A DNA stretch of 64,000 nucleotides, from the NCBI GenBank assembly GCA_035568175.1, contig DATMON010000003.1, positions 1-64,000 on the forward strand, read 5' to 3'. Origin of the DNA: AV40 sp035568175 (GTDB lineage: Bacteria > Verrucomicrobiota > Verrucomicrobiia > Chthoniobacterales > UBA10450). The position numbers and the translations under genes are program-made. The notes under the pieces were generated by a model that saw only the letters and a program-made list of their open reading frames with translations, ran no database searches and was not told the DNA's origin. Below, one piece after another: positions 17,380 to 25,882 of this stretch; position 1 is the stretch's first letter, and every line of letters starts with the position of its first letter.

Positions 17380-18129
17380 CTAGAATTTATAATTCAAGCC
17401 CGCGCGCACGATATGCCCTTGAGTTTCGGCATCGAATCCATATCTCGTCCCACCAGAGACGCCACTGAAGTGGTCGTCGCCCAAACCGAAGTAGAGATAT
17501 TCGGCCTTCGCCGTCCAGTGCTTGCCGATCATGCGCTCGACTCCGCCGCCGACGGTATAGCCCCAGTTGAAGTCCGTGTTGCGCGCATCGATTACTCCGC
17601 CTCCGCACGCGCCGGTCGAACAATCGTCGATGAATCGTTTCGTGTAGTTCATCCCGATAGCGCCGCCAGTCCCGTAAACCAGCCAGCAATCCAGCGCGAC
17701 ACCAATACGCCCACGCAAGGTCGTATAAAAATCGCTGTCGGTTTGTCCGCGCGAATCATTGCCGGGAGAGCCCGGTTCGACGCCGTGACCGTGCAAATTC
17801 ATGTAGCCAATGTCGAATTCGGGACCGGTAACCAACCAGTGCCACTGAAAATTGTAACCAAACTGCATGCCGCCGTTAAATCCCGACTCGCGATATCCGA
17901 AATCGTGATGAGCCGCTAAATTCCATTCATCGAGATCGTTGGTTTCACTGTGGCCGAATTGGCCGCCGGCGTGCAAACCGATGTAAAATCCGGTCCAATC
18001 ACAAAGAGTCGGAACCGGTGCTGGCGCGACTGTCTCTTTTCCACTGTAGGATTCAGTCCCCGCAAACGCCATTGTTGCCAGAGCGCAGCAGGCTGAAAAA
18101 AGAATTGTCGGACGAATTAGCTGTTTCAT
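17380..18129 (-). CDS. Outer-membrane beta-barrel protein, copy 2
   Basis: A 249-residue paralogue of the protein at 16430-17224. The signal peptide (MKQLIRPTILFSACCALATMAFAG), the motif DWTGFYIGLHAGGQFGHSE, the loop cysteines DDCSTGACGGG and the C-terminal RAGLNYKF all have direct counterparts in copy 1. Similarity extends into the untranslated leader: both start codons are preceded by CTTGCTRAACSTAGCCGC, so the duplicated unit included promoter-proximal DNA. Differences cluster in the predicted surface loops (for example GHGVEPGSPGNDSRGQ against GSGLEPDNFGGRNDVLGK), as expected for surface-exposed regions under diversifying pressure. Confidence 0.88.
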   Translation of the reverse strand: MKQLIRPTILFSACCALATMAFAGTESYSGKETVAPAPVPTLCDWTGFYIGLHAGGQFGHSETNDLDEWNLAAHHDFGYRESGFNGGMQFGYNFQWHWLVTGPEFDIGYMNLHGHGVEPGSPGNDSRGQTDSDFYTTLRGRIGVALDCWLVYGTGGAIGMNYTKRFIDDCSTGACGGGVIDARNTDFNWGYTVGGGVERMIGKHWTAKAEYLYFGLGDDHFSGVSGGTRYGFDAETQGHIVRAGLNYKF

Positions 18130-18211
18130 GCGGCTAGGTTCAGCAAGATCAAAGCCAGACCAAAAAAAATTCGCCTGTCGCTCGTATCGGTTTTCTCCCT
18201 AGCCCTCGGAC

Positions 18212-19765
18212 CTAGCGCGTGAAGGCGCCGTTGCCTTCGTCGAAATAAACGGTGGAGCCTGCGCGTGACACTTTCAGATGTTGGCGCCACGTCCCTGTCG
18301 GAAATTTTTTCGTCGCTTCAATCGTTTCGGTTGTTGTTGATACTGCCGGAACTTCGCCCGGCGCCATCGCTTCGAGCAAAACGCGGCCATCCATCGGGCT
18401 CGAGGATTTGAATCCTAAAATCTGTAGAATTGTTGGCGCAAGATCGACATTTCCGCTCGCGGTCAAATCCACACCGCCGCGACGAAAATCTGGTCCCGCC
18501 GCGATCAACATATTATGCATATCGGACTTGCTTAATGTCGCGTGCGTCCCCTTCCCCGCCGCACGCTGCCAGTCGGCATCGATCATTCCCGCGACCCCGA
18601 ATTGGTTTTTGTTTTCGTTCCACTGAAATGAAACCTCCACATCGGGCGCGTGTTCGTTATCGATCTTCGCTTTGTCGAGCGTGAATGTTCCCACCATCGG
18701 TTCGCGAGTGAAGATGACTCCGGTAAAATCCGTTTGCTGCAAAAATTCCACCAGCCGACGCGTAACCGCAGCGTCGTGACCAGTCACGTAAAATAAAACT
18801 GTGCCGCCATTGCCGACGATGATGATTTGCCCGTTCTTCGGTTCGCCCGTCAGCTCTGTCACCGCATCAAAACCCGCGTCCCGTACAATCTTCGGAAGGT
18901 CAATCGAGCGCGCGATGGTGGAAAAACCGTGATCGGACACGATAAAGATGTCGGTGGTCGATGTTGCGTTACTTCGATCCAGCGCCGCGAGAACCCGCTC
19001 GAGATTTTGGTCACTGGAGTTTATCGCGGCGAGCGCCGCCGGCGCGCCCGGCGCGGTTTTGTGTTCGGTGTCATCAGGTTCGCTTAGCCAGAGCAACGAA
19101 AATTGTGGAATGCCTTTCTCCCAAAGAACATCAGTCAGCGCTTTCGTCGTCCAGGTATCACGATCAGCCGGTTGGGTCGCTGGAGGAAACGTTCCGAGCA
19201 TTTTCACAATCTCGGTGATGGCCTCGGCGGGCGCCGATTCGCCGGCGAAAATATCCTGTCCACTCCGAGATTCTGCCTGCCGATCGAACAACAAGCCGAC
19301 AGTTTTAGCGCTAGCGATCGCGGTTTTTCCGCCGCGCTTATGGATTAATTCGGCGATCGTTGAAACTGCGATGTACTTGCCGCCGCTGAGCTCGTCGCCT
19401 TTGCGAACGACCCGCGCATTTTCGACGTCGATTGATTTTTTGGAGTCGATCCGCGGGAGATAATCATGGTTCACCAGGATACTGCTCCGATTTGGGTAAA
19501 CGCCGGTGTTGATGGCCGTGCCGTTAACAATCGTGGCGCTTGGGAAGACCGAGTGATGATTTCGAAAAATCACTCCGCTTTGCGCCAGTTTCCAAAGCGC
19601 CGGTGTGTTCTGTTCGCTGACGAAATCCGGACGCATTCCGTCCCAAACGACGACCACCACATGTCGATCAGGTGACAGCGTTGCCGCGAAAGCGCTGGTG
19701 AATCCCGAAATACCCAGGACGAACGAGCACGCGAACAAAAGGAAACGGCCAGGAAGGCTTCGCAT
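18212..19765 (-). CDS. Secreted alkaline phosphatase superfamily phosphodiesterase
   Basis: A 517-residue exported hydrolase of the type I phosphodiesterase/nucleotide pyrophosphatase family. After a signal peptide (about residues 1-28, ending SAFA) comes VVVVVWDGMRPDFV with metal ligand Asp42, then FPSATIVNGTAINTGVYP where Thr78 is the probable nucleophile. FIVSDHGFSTI supplies the second-metal Asp-His pair, and a late KGTHATLSKSDMHNMLIAAG gives the last histidine. The domain is complete and its length is normal for the family. Substrates may be phosphodiesters, phosphonates or sulfates. It is divergent from the gene at 19836, with a 17-bp palindrome between them. Confidence 0.88.
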   Translation of the reverse strand: MRSLPGRFLLFACSFVLGISGFTSAFAATLSPDRHVVVVVWDGMRPDFVSEQNTPALWKLAQSGVIFRNHHSVFPSATIVNGTAINTGVYPNRSSILVNHDYLPRIDSKKSIDVENARVVRKGDELSGGKYIAVSTIAELIHKRGGKTAIASAKTVGLLFDRQAESRSGQDIFAGESAPAEAITEIVKMLGTFPPATQPADRDTWTTKALTDVLWEKGIPQFSLLWLSEPDDTEHKTAPGAPAALAAINSSDQNLERVLAALDRSNATSTTDIFIVSDHGFSTIARSIDLPKIVRDAGFDAVTELTGEPKNGQIIIVGNGGTVLFYVTGHDAAVTRRLVEFLQQTDFTGVIFTREPMVGTFTLDKAKIDNEHAPDVEVSFQWNENKNQFGVAGMIDADWQRAAGKGTHATLSKSDMHNMLIAAGPDFRRGGVDLTASGNVDLAPTILQILGFKSSSPMDGRVLLEAMAPGEVPAVSTTTETIEATKKFPTGTWRQHLKVSRAGSTVYFDEGNGAFTR

Positions 19766-19779
19766 TTGTTTATCATAGT

Positions 19780-19796
19780 TGAGTTTGCCAAACTCA
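19780..19796. promoter_or_regulatory. Palindrome in the divergent promoter gap
   Basis: TGAGTTTG-c-CAAACTCA: two perfect 8-bp arms around a single central base, placed in the 70-bp gap between the phosphodiesterase gene and the exported protein at 19836. The form fits a dimeric repressor or activator site. No regulator gene is adjacent. Confidence 0.4.
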
Positions 19797-19835
19797 GCGA
19801 TTGAACTTTCCAGTCACGCTTCTGTCTCACCGGAG

Positions 19836-20840
19836 ATGAAAGCCGCTGTTTTCGCTATTGCTCTAATGCCGCTTGCCTCCGGCGCGGCTGAGCCCCCGCT
19901 TCTCCCGACGACTGAGGGCACAACCTGGAATTACGACCTGGTGCAGGAAAGAACCAGTGACGATCTCGATTTAACAGAGCCGAATGAGGAAGAGCATCTT
20001 TCCGTTAGCTATCGTCTCGGTGGTACCGAGAAGATCGACAACAAAGACTTGCGACGACTTGAGATCTATCGCGGCGAAACGCTCGAAAGCGTCGATCTCA
20101 TCGCCGTCGAGGAACGCGGGATCATTTGTCCGGCCCGGACCGACGCTCAAGGCGCGATCACAAAATTAGTTCCGCCACAAATCATGTTGTCCGCGCCGTT
20201 GAAAAAAGGAAGGAGTTGGAACTTCGATGGGGCGATTGCAGACACGCAGGTAAATCAACGCTACCAGATCGCCGGCGAAGAAGATGTCGATGTTCCAGCG
20301 GGAAAATTTCATGCCTGGCGCATTCATTGTGAGCAGACTTTGCCGGCGCCGGCGACAATCGATCGCTGGTTCGTGCCCGGAACTGGATTTGTTAAAGTTG
20401 TAACGAGAATCAATGGCCCATCCGGTCTTCTCTTGCAGAAGACGGCGCTTGACCTGAAGGAAAGGCCAAAAATCACGTCTGCGCCGCAAAAAAATGCGAC
20501 GCCTCAGTCTGAGAAATTTTCCGCCGGTGTTTCAAGCGAACCAACTGGAGAATCCAAAGCGGAACTTAAGGCAGACACACCCGCGATTTATGCGCGCTGG
20601 CGCGGCCAGGGGCTGCCCGATTACGCTCAGATTCGCGCCGTCTTTATCGCCGAAAACGTCGCGGACGTAACGGCCGATTACGAGATCGACGACTCCAGCA
20701 GCGTCGCACCGGCCCCGAATGCAAAAGGCACCTTCACGCTTTCAGAGCCCGAAGGCGGTTGGGCTCCCGGCAACTACCGCTTGGAATTTTTCGTGGACGA
20801 TGCCCTGACCGAGACGGTGAAATTCAAAATCTTGAAATAG
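19836..20840 (+). CDS. Secreted protein of unknown function
   Basis: A 334-residue exported protein from the ATG at 19836, giving a signal peptide MKAAVFAIALMPLASGAAEPP. The first domain (TEGTTWNYDLVQER through about residue 200) has beta-rich stretches including VPAGKFHAWRIHCEQTLPAPATIDRW, similar in style to DUF3108/TapB-like periplasmic proteins in which a precursor property is converted to a measured value. A linker rich in Pro/Ser/Glu follows, then a C-terminal beta domain (AVFIAENVADVTADYEI…GNYRLEFFVDDALTETVKFKI), Ig-like in style. No catalytic motif is seen. A TTG start at 19779 is possible but lies in the palindrome. Confidence 0.7.
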   Translation: MKAAVFAIALMPLASGAAEPPLLPTTEGTTWNYDLVQERTSDDLDLTEPNEEEHLSVSYRLGGTEKIDNKDLRRLEIYRGETLESVDLIAVEERGIICPARTDAQGAITKLVPPQIMLSAPLKKGRSWNFDGAIADTQVNQRYQIAGEEDVDVPAGKFHAWRIHCEQTLPAPATIDRWFVPGTGFVKVVTRINGPSGLLLQKTALDLKERPKITSAPQKNATPQSEKFSAGVSSEPTGESKAELKADTPAIYARWRGQGLPDYAQIRAVFIAENVADVTADYEIDDSSSVAPAPNAKGTFTLSEPEGGWAPGNYRLEFFVDDALTETVKFKILK

Positions 20841-20907
20841 GCCGATCTCGCCAGATTTTTGAATCCAAAACAGCCGATGGCCTCGTCTCATCAGTAAGAG
20901 CACTATT

Positions 20908-21555
20908 ATGAATAAGATAACGATCGCTTTCCTCGCCGGCCTGATTCTTTCGGCTGCGGGCTGCCGCTGGGGCGGCATTGTGGGCAATGGTCACATTGTC
21001 ACTGACACACGTTCGGTCGGCGATTTTTCCGAAATTGAAGCCGGCGGCGGCTTTCAGATCGAGTGGCGCAGCGGTCCGCCATCGCTCAGCATCACCGCCG
21101 ATGAGAATCTTTTGCGCTACATCGACAGTCAAAACATCGACCATCGGCTGCGGTTGCACTCGCATGGAAATATCTGGTCGCGCCACGGGATCAAAGTCGC
21201 CATCTCCAGCTCGACTCGCTCGGGCGCAACATTGACCGGCGCAGCCCGGCTCACGGCGAATCAACTTTCTGGACACAGTTTCGCGGTTGAATCAACCGGG
21301 GCAGCCAAAATCACCCTCGACGGCAACGTAGATGACCTTGTGACTGACATGACCGGCGCCAGCAAATTGGAAGCAGCATCTTTGCAGACCAAGACCGCCG
21401 AGATCTCGTCAACCGGCGCATCGCACGCCGAAGTCGCCGTCAGCGAAACACTGAAAGTCTCCATCACCGGCGCAGGCAAAGTGATTTATGCCGGCAATCC
21501 GCCGACTGTTGAAAAACACATCACTGGAGCCGGATCCATTCGTCACAAGGAGTAA
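20908..21555 (+). CDS. GIN-domain (DUF2807) lipoprotein
   Basis: A 215-residue predicted lipoprotein: signal MNKITIAFLAGLILSAAGC with lipidation at Cys19. The mature part matches the DUF2807 or GIN-domain adhesin head: GNGHIVTDTRSVGDFSEIEAGGGFQIEW at the start, then a right-handed solenoid of short repeats with the pattern xxxTGAxxLxxxxL (ATLTGAARLTANQL, ESTGAAKITLDGN, MTGASKLEAASL, ISSTGASHAEVAVS, SITGAGKVIYAG). This fold is usually on the cell surface or in the periplasm and its role is unclear. It lies 67 bp downstream of the exported protein at 19836 and may share its promoter. Confidence 0.88.
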   Translation: MNKITIAFLAGLILSAAGCRWGGIVGNGHIVTDTRSVGDFSEIEAGGGFQIEWRSGPPSLSITADENLLRYIDSQNIDHRLRLHSHGNIWSRHGIKVAISSSTRSGATLTGAARLTANQLSGHSFAVESTGAAKITLDGNVDDLVTDMTGASKLEAASLQTKTAEISSTGASHAEVAVSETLKVSITGAGKVIYAGNPPTVEKHITGAGSIRHKE

Positions 21556-21557
21556 TC

Positions 21558-21611
21558 ATGTCGCTCGTCCTAGTCCTTTGGGTTTTGATTCAAAACGCGG
21601 CCGCGGACTAA
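21558..21611 (+). CDS. Possible 17-residue micropeptide
   Basis: An ATG with an ideal AAGGAG ribosome site at 5-nt spacing opens a frame encoding MSLVLVLWVLIQNAAAD, a single hydrophobic helix. It begins right after the GIN lipoprotein stop codon and ends just before the repeat at 21615. It could be a real membrane micropeptide, or the start of a gene cut off by the repeat insertion, or chance. Confidence 0.25.
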   Translation: MSLVLVLWVLIQNAAAD

Positions 21612-21614
21612 ATT

Positions 21615-21669
21615 GGTAGGGGCGGTTCACCGAACCGCCCGCGGGCGATTGAGGTCAATCGCCCCTACC
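21615..21669. repeat. Palindromic repeat of two nested hairpins (type C)
   Basis: Outer arms GGTAGGGGCG (21615-21624) and CGCCCCTACC (21660-21669) enclose two inner hairpins, GGCGGTT/AACCGCC and GGGCGATTGA/TCAATCGCCC. This cloverleaf-like unit resembles short dispersed palindromes seen in several bacterial phyla. The right arm contains the TAG stop codon of the decarboxylase gene that ends at 21665, so the repeat lies against or within that gene's end. Only one copy is in the window. Confidence 0.7.
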
Positions 21670-23074
21670 TGCTCTGTCGCGCGAGCTTATCTAGCCGATC
21701 CACGGTCCCAACAATGTCTGCTTCAGTTGTTCGCGGATTGATCGTGCACAAGCGCAGCGAAACGGCGCCGCGCAACTCAGTTGACGTCAGCAAGGCGTAG
21801 CCGTCCGTCATCATGGCATCGACAAGTTGCGTTTGAAGTTCGTCACTCTTTCCAAAACGAAAACAAACCGTCGCCATCTGCGCGGGAGAAAGAATTTCCC
21901 AGCCTTTCCGTGCACGCAGCTCGCGTTCCGCGAGTTCGGCCAGCTCGAATCCGCGCGTGATCGCCTGACGAAACGCGGCCAGGCCGAAAGCTTGCAACGA
22001 CAGCCAGATTTTGAGCGCGCGAAAACTTCGCGTCAGTTGAATCCCGTAATCGCATGGGTTGATTTCCTCAATCTCCCGATAAACATCGCGCAGATAATCG
22101 GCCTTAATCTGAAATGCGGATTTCAACAGCGCGGCGTCGCGCACCAAAACGCAGCCGCACTCAAACGATTGAAACAGCCATTTATGCGGATCGAGCGTCA
22201 GTGAATCGGCGCGACCGAGACCATGTAAAAGCGCCCGGCCTCGTTCGGACAAAATGGCGGCGGCTCCGAAAGCGCCGTCGACATGGAGCCAAAGTTTTTC
22301 TTTCGCGGCCTGGTCCGCCAATTCCGGAATGGGATCGACCGCGCCGGTATTCGTTGTTCCCGCGTTCGCGACGATGCAGAAGGGACGCAGACCTTTTCTA
22401 CGATCGTCTGTAATAGCCGCACGCAGATTTTTGATGGACAAACGAAAGTCCTTATCGCTTTCGAGTTTCCGAATTTGCTCCCCGGCAAAACCGATAACAC
22501 GTAACGCTCGTTCAACCGACGAATGCGTCTGGTCCGAGAAATAAACAGTCGCGCCTTCGACTCGATCTTGCAGCAGCGCACGACGCGCAGCAAACAGGCC
22601 GGTCATATTTGCGACGGAGCCGCCGCTAACGAACAAGCCGCCAGCAGTGGTTGGCAATCCGCAAAGTCGACCGAGCCAACGAACAACTCCGAGCTCGAGC
22701 GCCGCCGCCGCCGATCCGCCGAACCAGGTCCCATTGAAAATATTGAAACCCGCCGCGAGCGCGTCCGCCATCGTGCTCACGAAATTGTTCGGGCCGGGAA
22801 CGAACGCGAAAAATCGAGGATGATCGACATGTAGGTTGTGCGGAAAAACGTCGCGCTCGAGTTGGGCGAGCAATTCGTTCGGATCGCGTCCATTTTCTGG
22901 CGGGTCGCAATCAAACAACGAAATTAGCCGCGCCGGGTCCGTCTTCGCGCCGACGGGTCCATCTTGCACGCTCGCAAAATGATCCGCCAAAAGATCGACA
23001 ACCCGATATCCAAAGTCCCGCATTTCTTCGCGCGAAAGCGCAATGCGCGAGCGATCAGACGACGAGTGGTTCAT
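21665..23074 (-). CDS. PLP-dependent aromatic amino acid decarboxylase-like enzyme
   Basis: A 469-residue group II decarboxylase (aromatic-L-amino-acid decarboxylase family). Recognisable parts: HPRFFAFVPGPN near residue 85, GGSVANMTGL at 151, His184 in DQTHSSVERAL, Asp266 in LHVDGAFGAAA and the PLP lysine Lys298 in DPHKWLF. It probably forms an amine from Trp, Phe, Tyr, DOPA or a related acid, though some homologues are aldehyde synthases. Its 5' end overlaps the GH15 gene end by 20 bp on the same strand, which implies co-transcription. Its stop codon is supplied by the right arm of the repeat at 21615-21669. Confidence 0.92.
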   Translation of the reverse strand: MNHSSSDRSRIALSREEMRDFGYRVVDLLADHFASVQDGPVGAKTDPARLISLFDCDPPENGRDPNELLAQLERDVFPHNLHVDHPRFFAFVPGPNNFVSTMADALAAGFNIFNGTWFGGSAAAALELGVVRWLGRLCGLPTTAGGLFVSGGSVANMTGLFAARRALLQDRVEGATVYFSDQTHSSVERALRVIGFAGEQIRKLESDKDFRLSIKNLRAAITDDRRKGLRPFCIVANAGTTNTGAVDPIPELADQAAKEKLWLHVDGAFGAAAILSERGRALLHGLGRADSLTLDPHKWLFQSFECGCVLVRDAALLKSAFQIKADYLRDVYREIEEINPCDYGIQLTRSFRALKIWLSLQAFGLAAFRQAITRGFELAELAERELRARKGWEILSPAQMATVCFRFGKSDELQTQLVDAMMTDGYALLTSTELRGAVSLRLCTINPRTTEADIVGTVDRLDKLARQSR

Positions 23075-24899
23075 TTCTTTGCTCTCTTGTTTTAGGACGG
23101 TGCGCGCTTCTGACCCGGCTCCATTGGCCGGTCAAAGTCATCGCCGCGTTTATGAGCGAGACATGCGAAAATGCCTGTGGAAAATTCCCGAGTTGCCTCT
23201 GCGATCTCGGATCGTATTCTTCCGAAAGCAGCCCAAGATCGTTTCGGACGGAGAGTAAACGCTCAAAAAGCTCACGCGCTTCCTTTTTGCGGCCGATGCC
23301 ATGCAAACAGGAAACCATCCAGAACGAGCAAGGCAGAAACACACCTTCTCTCCCCGGCAATCCGTCCACACCTTCGTCTTCAGGTCGATAGCGCAGCACG
23401 AATCCGTCTTGCATCAGTTCGCGTTCGATCGCTTCGATCGTTCCGCGCACTCGCTTGTCGGTAAACGGCAGGAATCCCGCAAGCGGCAGCATGAGTAAAC
23501 TGGCGTCGAGAGCGTCCGACCCATAATACTGCGTAAAGGCTTTCTTGGTCGGACTGAATCCGCGCGCGCAAACTTCCGCATGGATTTGATCGCGAATCTT
23601 TCGCCACCGCCCGACGCGATCCCGGGCCGTGCAGCCGCATTCCTCCACCAGCCTAACAGCACGGTCGAACGCCAACCATGCCATCATTTTGGAATGGGTG
23701 AAATGCTTGGGACCGCCGCGCACCTCCCAAATTCCTTCGTCCGGCTTGTTCCAATTCGACTCGAGAAAACCCATCAACGCGACTTGCAGGCGCCAATCGG
23801 TTTCGCGGTTTTCGATTCCGGCCTCGTGCGCCCGGTACATCGTGCTCAACACTTCGCCATAGACATCGAGCTGAAACTGATTGGAGGCAGCGTTGCCGAT
23901 ACGCACCGGTTTTGAATTTTCGTAACCGGACAACCAGGGGATCTCGAACTCGTCCAGACGACGTTCCCCGCGCACGCCGTACATGATTTGCATTTGCTCG
24001 GCGCTGCCGGCAATCGCGCGCAAAAGCCAGTCGCGCCAGCTCTTTGCTTCATCTTGATAACCGGCACCGACCAGAGCAAGCAGGGTGAGGGTCGCATCGC
24101 GCAACCAGCAGTAGCGATAATCCCAATTGCGCACACCGCCGATTTCTTCAGGCAGGGACGTGGTCGCCGCGGCAACGATCCCACCGGTCGGCGCATAAGT
24201 CAGGCCTTTGAGCACGACAAGGGAACGAACAACTGCGTCATCCCACGGAGTTTTGCGGTGGCAACGCTTCGTCCATTTCTTCCAATATCTTTCTGTGTCA
24301 CGCAGCGCATGGTTCGGAGTCACTTTTTTCGGAGGCTTCGAATGCGACGCGAACCAGGTGAGGACAAACGGAATGCGCTCGCCTTTTTTGACGCTGAATT
24401 CGGCGACTGTGGTCATATCTTTGCCCCACGTTTTGACCGGCGTCCGCAAAATGAGTCCGTTCGGACCGGCGATCGCTTCCAATCCACCGTGCGCCGTTCG
24501 GACCCACGGTATGGTCCGCCCGTAATCGAACCGGATGATCAACTCCATCTGCATCGCGACTTCACCGCGAATTCCCTCCACGATGCGAATGATGTCCGGA
24601 TTTGCGCCGCGCGGCGGCATGAAATCGATCAAACGCACCGCGCCCCTTTTCGTTTCGATTTTAGTTTCGAGAATCAGGGCATCTCCGCGATATCGGCGAC
24701 TCGTTGTCTCGATCTTTTCTTTCGGCCAAAACCGCCAATGGCCATTGTCGCGTGTGCCTAACAACGACGCGAAGCAGGCGCCGGAATCGAAGCGTGGAAA
24801 GCAAAGCCAATCCACACAGCCATCGCGGCTAACCAGCGCACCGGTCTGCGTATCGCTCAAGAACGCGTAATCCTCGATCTTCGTCGTCGCAGCGGCCAT
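23055..24899 (-). CDS. GH15 family glycoside hydrolase (glucoamylase/trehalase type)
   Basis: A 614-residue protein of the GH15 (alpha,alpha)6 barrel family. The start KIEDYAFLSDTQTGALVSRDGCVDWLCFPRFDS is the conserved N-terminal beta domain; GGVRNWDYRYCWLRDATL is the catalytic-centre motif, and LLSEEYDP near the C-terminus holds a probable catalytic glutamate. Without a signal peptide it should be cytoplasmic and act on trehalose or glucans. I prefer the ATG at 24899 (MAAATTKIEDYAF); upstream starts at 24920 and 24935 (TTG) are possible. It overlaps the decarboxylase start by 20 bp and is divergent from the VOC gene. Confidence 0.92.
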   Translation of the reverse strand: MAAATTKIEDYAFLSDTQTGALVSRDGCVDWLCFPRFDSGACFASLLGTRDNGHWRFWPKEKIETTSRRYRGDALILETKIETKRGAVRLIDFMPPRGANPDIIRIVEGIRGEVAMQMELIIRFDYGRTIPWVRTAHGGLEAIAGPNGLILRTPVKTWGKDMTTVAEFSVKKGERIPFVLTWFASHSKPPKKVTPNHALRDTERYWKKWTKRCHRKTPWDDAVVRSLVVLKGLTYAPTGGIVAAATTSLPEEIGGVRNWDYRYCWLRDATLTLLALVGAGYQDEAKSWRDWLLRAIAGSAEQMQIMYGVRGERRLDEFEIPWLSGYENSKPVRIGNAASNQFQLDVYGEVLSTMYRAHEAGIENRETDWRLQVALMGFLESNWNKPDEGIWEVRGGPKHFTHSKMMAWLAFDRAVRLVEECGCTARDRVGRWRKIRDQIHAEVCARGFSPTKKAFTQYYGSDALDASLLMLPLAGFLPFTDKRVRGTIEAIERELMQDGFVLRYRPEDEGVDGLPGREGVFLPCSFWMVSCLHGIGRKKEARELFERLLSVRNDLGLLSEEYDPRSQRQLGNFPQAFSHVSLINAAMTLTGQWSRVRSAHRPKTREQRNEPLVV

Positions 24900-25035
24900 T
24901 ACCGGGCAATAGACAATCATTAAGTTGTCGCGCAATCACGCCTGACACCCGACGTTGAACGCTTGTCACTTACGGGTACGATGCGAAAGGGCATCGCCTC
25001 GAAATTTAAGATCGACAATTACAACATCGACAATC

Positions 25036-25422
25036 ATGGCCGCTGACACACTTTGCTGGACAGACATCCCGGTCACCAATCTTGATCGCGCGATCAAGTT
25101 TTATTCCGCCGTTCTCGGTAAAGAGGTTCGCAAGTTGTCTGAAGGCGGAATCGAGTACGGCCTTCTGTCGCACGAAGAGCAAAATGCTTCCGGTTGTCTT
25201 TGCATTCGCAGCGATAGTGGAGGAGTCGATAACACGCCTTCGGCAAACGGACCGCTGATTTACCTTTCGGTCGAAGGCCGTTTGGATGAAGCGGTCAAAG
25301 CTGCGCGAGCCAGTGGCGGAAAAGTGTTGCGGGCGCGACAACAAATCGGCGAGCACGGCTTCCGCGCCGTTGTGATCGATTCGGAAGGCAACCGCATCGC
25401 GCTGCATTCGACGGCAGCATAA
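25036..25422 (+). CDS. VOC (glyoxalase/bleomycin resistance) family protein
   Basis: A 128-residue protein with the two beta-alpha-beta-beta-beta units of the vicinal oxygen chelate fold: CWTDIPVTNLDRAIKFYSAVLGKEV first, then IYLSVEGRLDEAVKAARASGGKVLRARQQIGEHGFRAVVIDSEGNRIALHS (given in part). The motif GHGFxAVxxDxEGNxIxLHS, with terminal His, is common in VOC proteins of unknown substrate. The ATG at 25036 matches the family start; the open frame extends to 24955 without family resemblance. Confidence 0.9.
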   Translation: MAADTLCWTDIPVTNLDRAIKFYSAVLGKEVRKLSEGGIEYGLLSHEEQNASGCLCIRSDSGGVDNTPSANGPLIYLSVEGRLDEAVKAARASGGKVLRARQQIGEHGFRAVVIDSEGNRIALHSTAA

Positions 25423-25480
25423 GTGACGCACGGGCGGATCGAATACAACCGGCAGCTTGCTGAAAATCGTGTACTAATTG

Positions 25481-25876
25481 ATGGGAGATCCACGAAACGT
25501 CGCGCACGCCAAGAAAGTCACCCAAGAAAAGCATCACAAGGGTGACGCCGCTCACTCGCACCAGCCAGCGAAGAAGACACAACAGCTGAAGGAAAAACAA
25601 CCTGCCGCTGCGAAACCAGAACAAAAACCAGACGCGGCGAAGCTGGAGAAGTCGCTTGCCGTTCTCGCGAAACTCAAGGAATTGGAGTTCCACTCCCGCG
25701 CCAACATCGAAAAGCTGGCCGAACTCAGCTTGACGATCGAAGACGAACTTAAGCAAAAAGCTTTCGTTGAATCCATCGGAGACGTTTACTCCGCCCAAGA
25801 AGCTTTCCACTCCAAGATCGCAGCCCTGATTGAAGGTTACCAGGCAGAGTGTGACCGTTTGAAGCCGACCGGATAA
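25481..25876 (+). CDS. Lysine/alanine-rich coiled-coil protein
   Basis: A 131-residue protein that I do not recognise. The N-terminal third is disordered and basic (AHAKKVTQEKHHKGDAAHSHQPAKK, then Pro/Ala/Lys repeats). From about residue 50 it is strongly helical (LEKSLAVLAKLKELEFHSRANIEKLAELSLTIEDELKQKAFVESI, split), ending IEGYQAECDRLKPTG. The architecture suggests a coiled coil with a nucleic-acid- or surface-binding tail. It ends 6 bp from the converging ChrA gene. Codon use resembles its neighbours, so it is probably real. Confidence 0.6.
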   Translation: MGDPRNVAHAKKVTQEKHHKGDAAHSHQPAKKTQQLKEKQPAAAKPEQKPDAAKLEKSLAVLAKLKELEFHSRANIEKLAELSLTIEDELKQKAFVESIGDVYSAQEAFHSKIAALIEGYQAECDRLKPTG

Positions 25877-25882
25877 TAAGCA

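Noticed and set aside
20827..20858. AAAATCT/AGATTTT arms after the gene ending at 20840 as a terminator
   Set aside because: The arms are short and A+T-rich and the loop is about 20 nt, so a stable terminator is unlikely.
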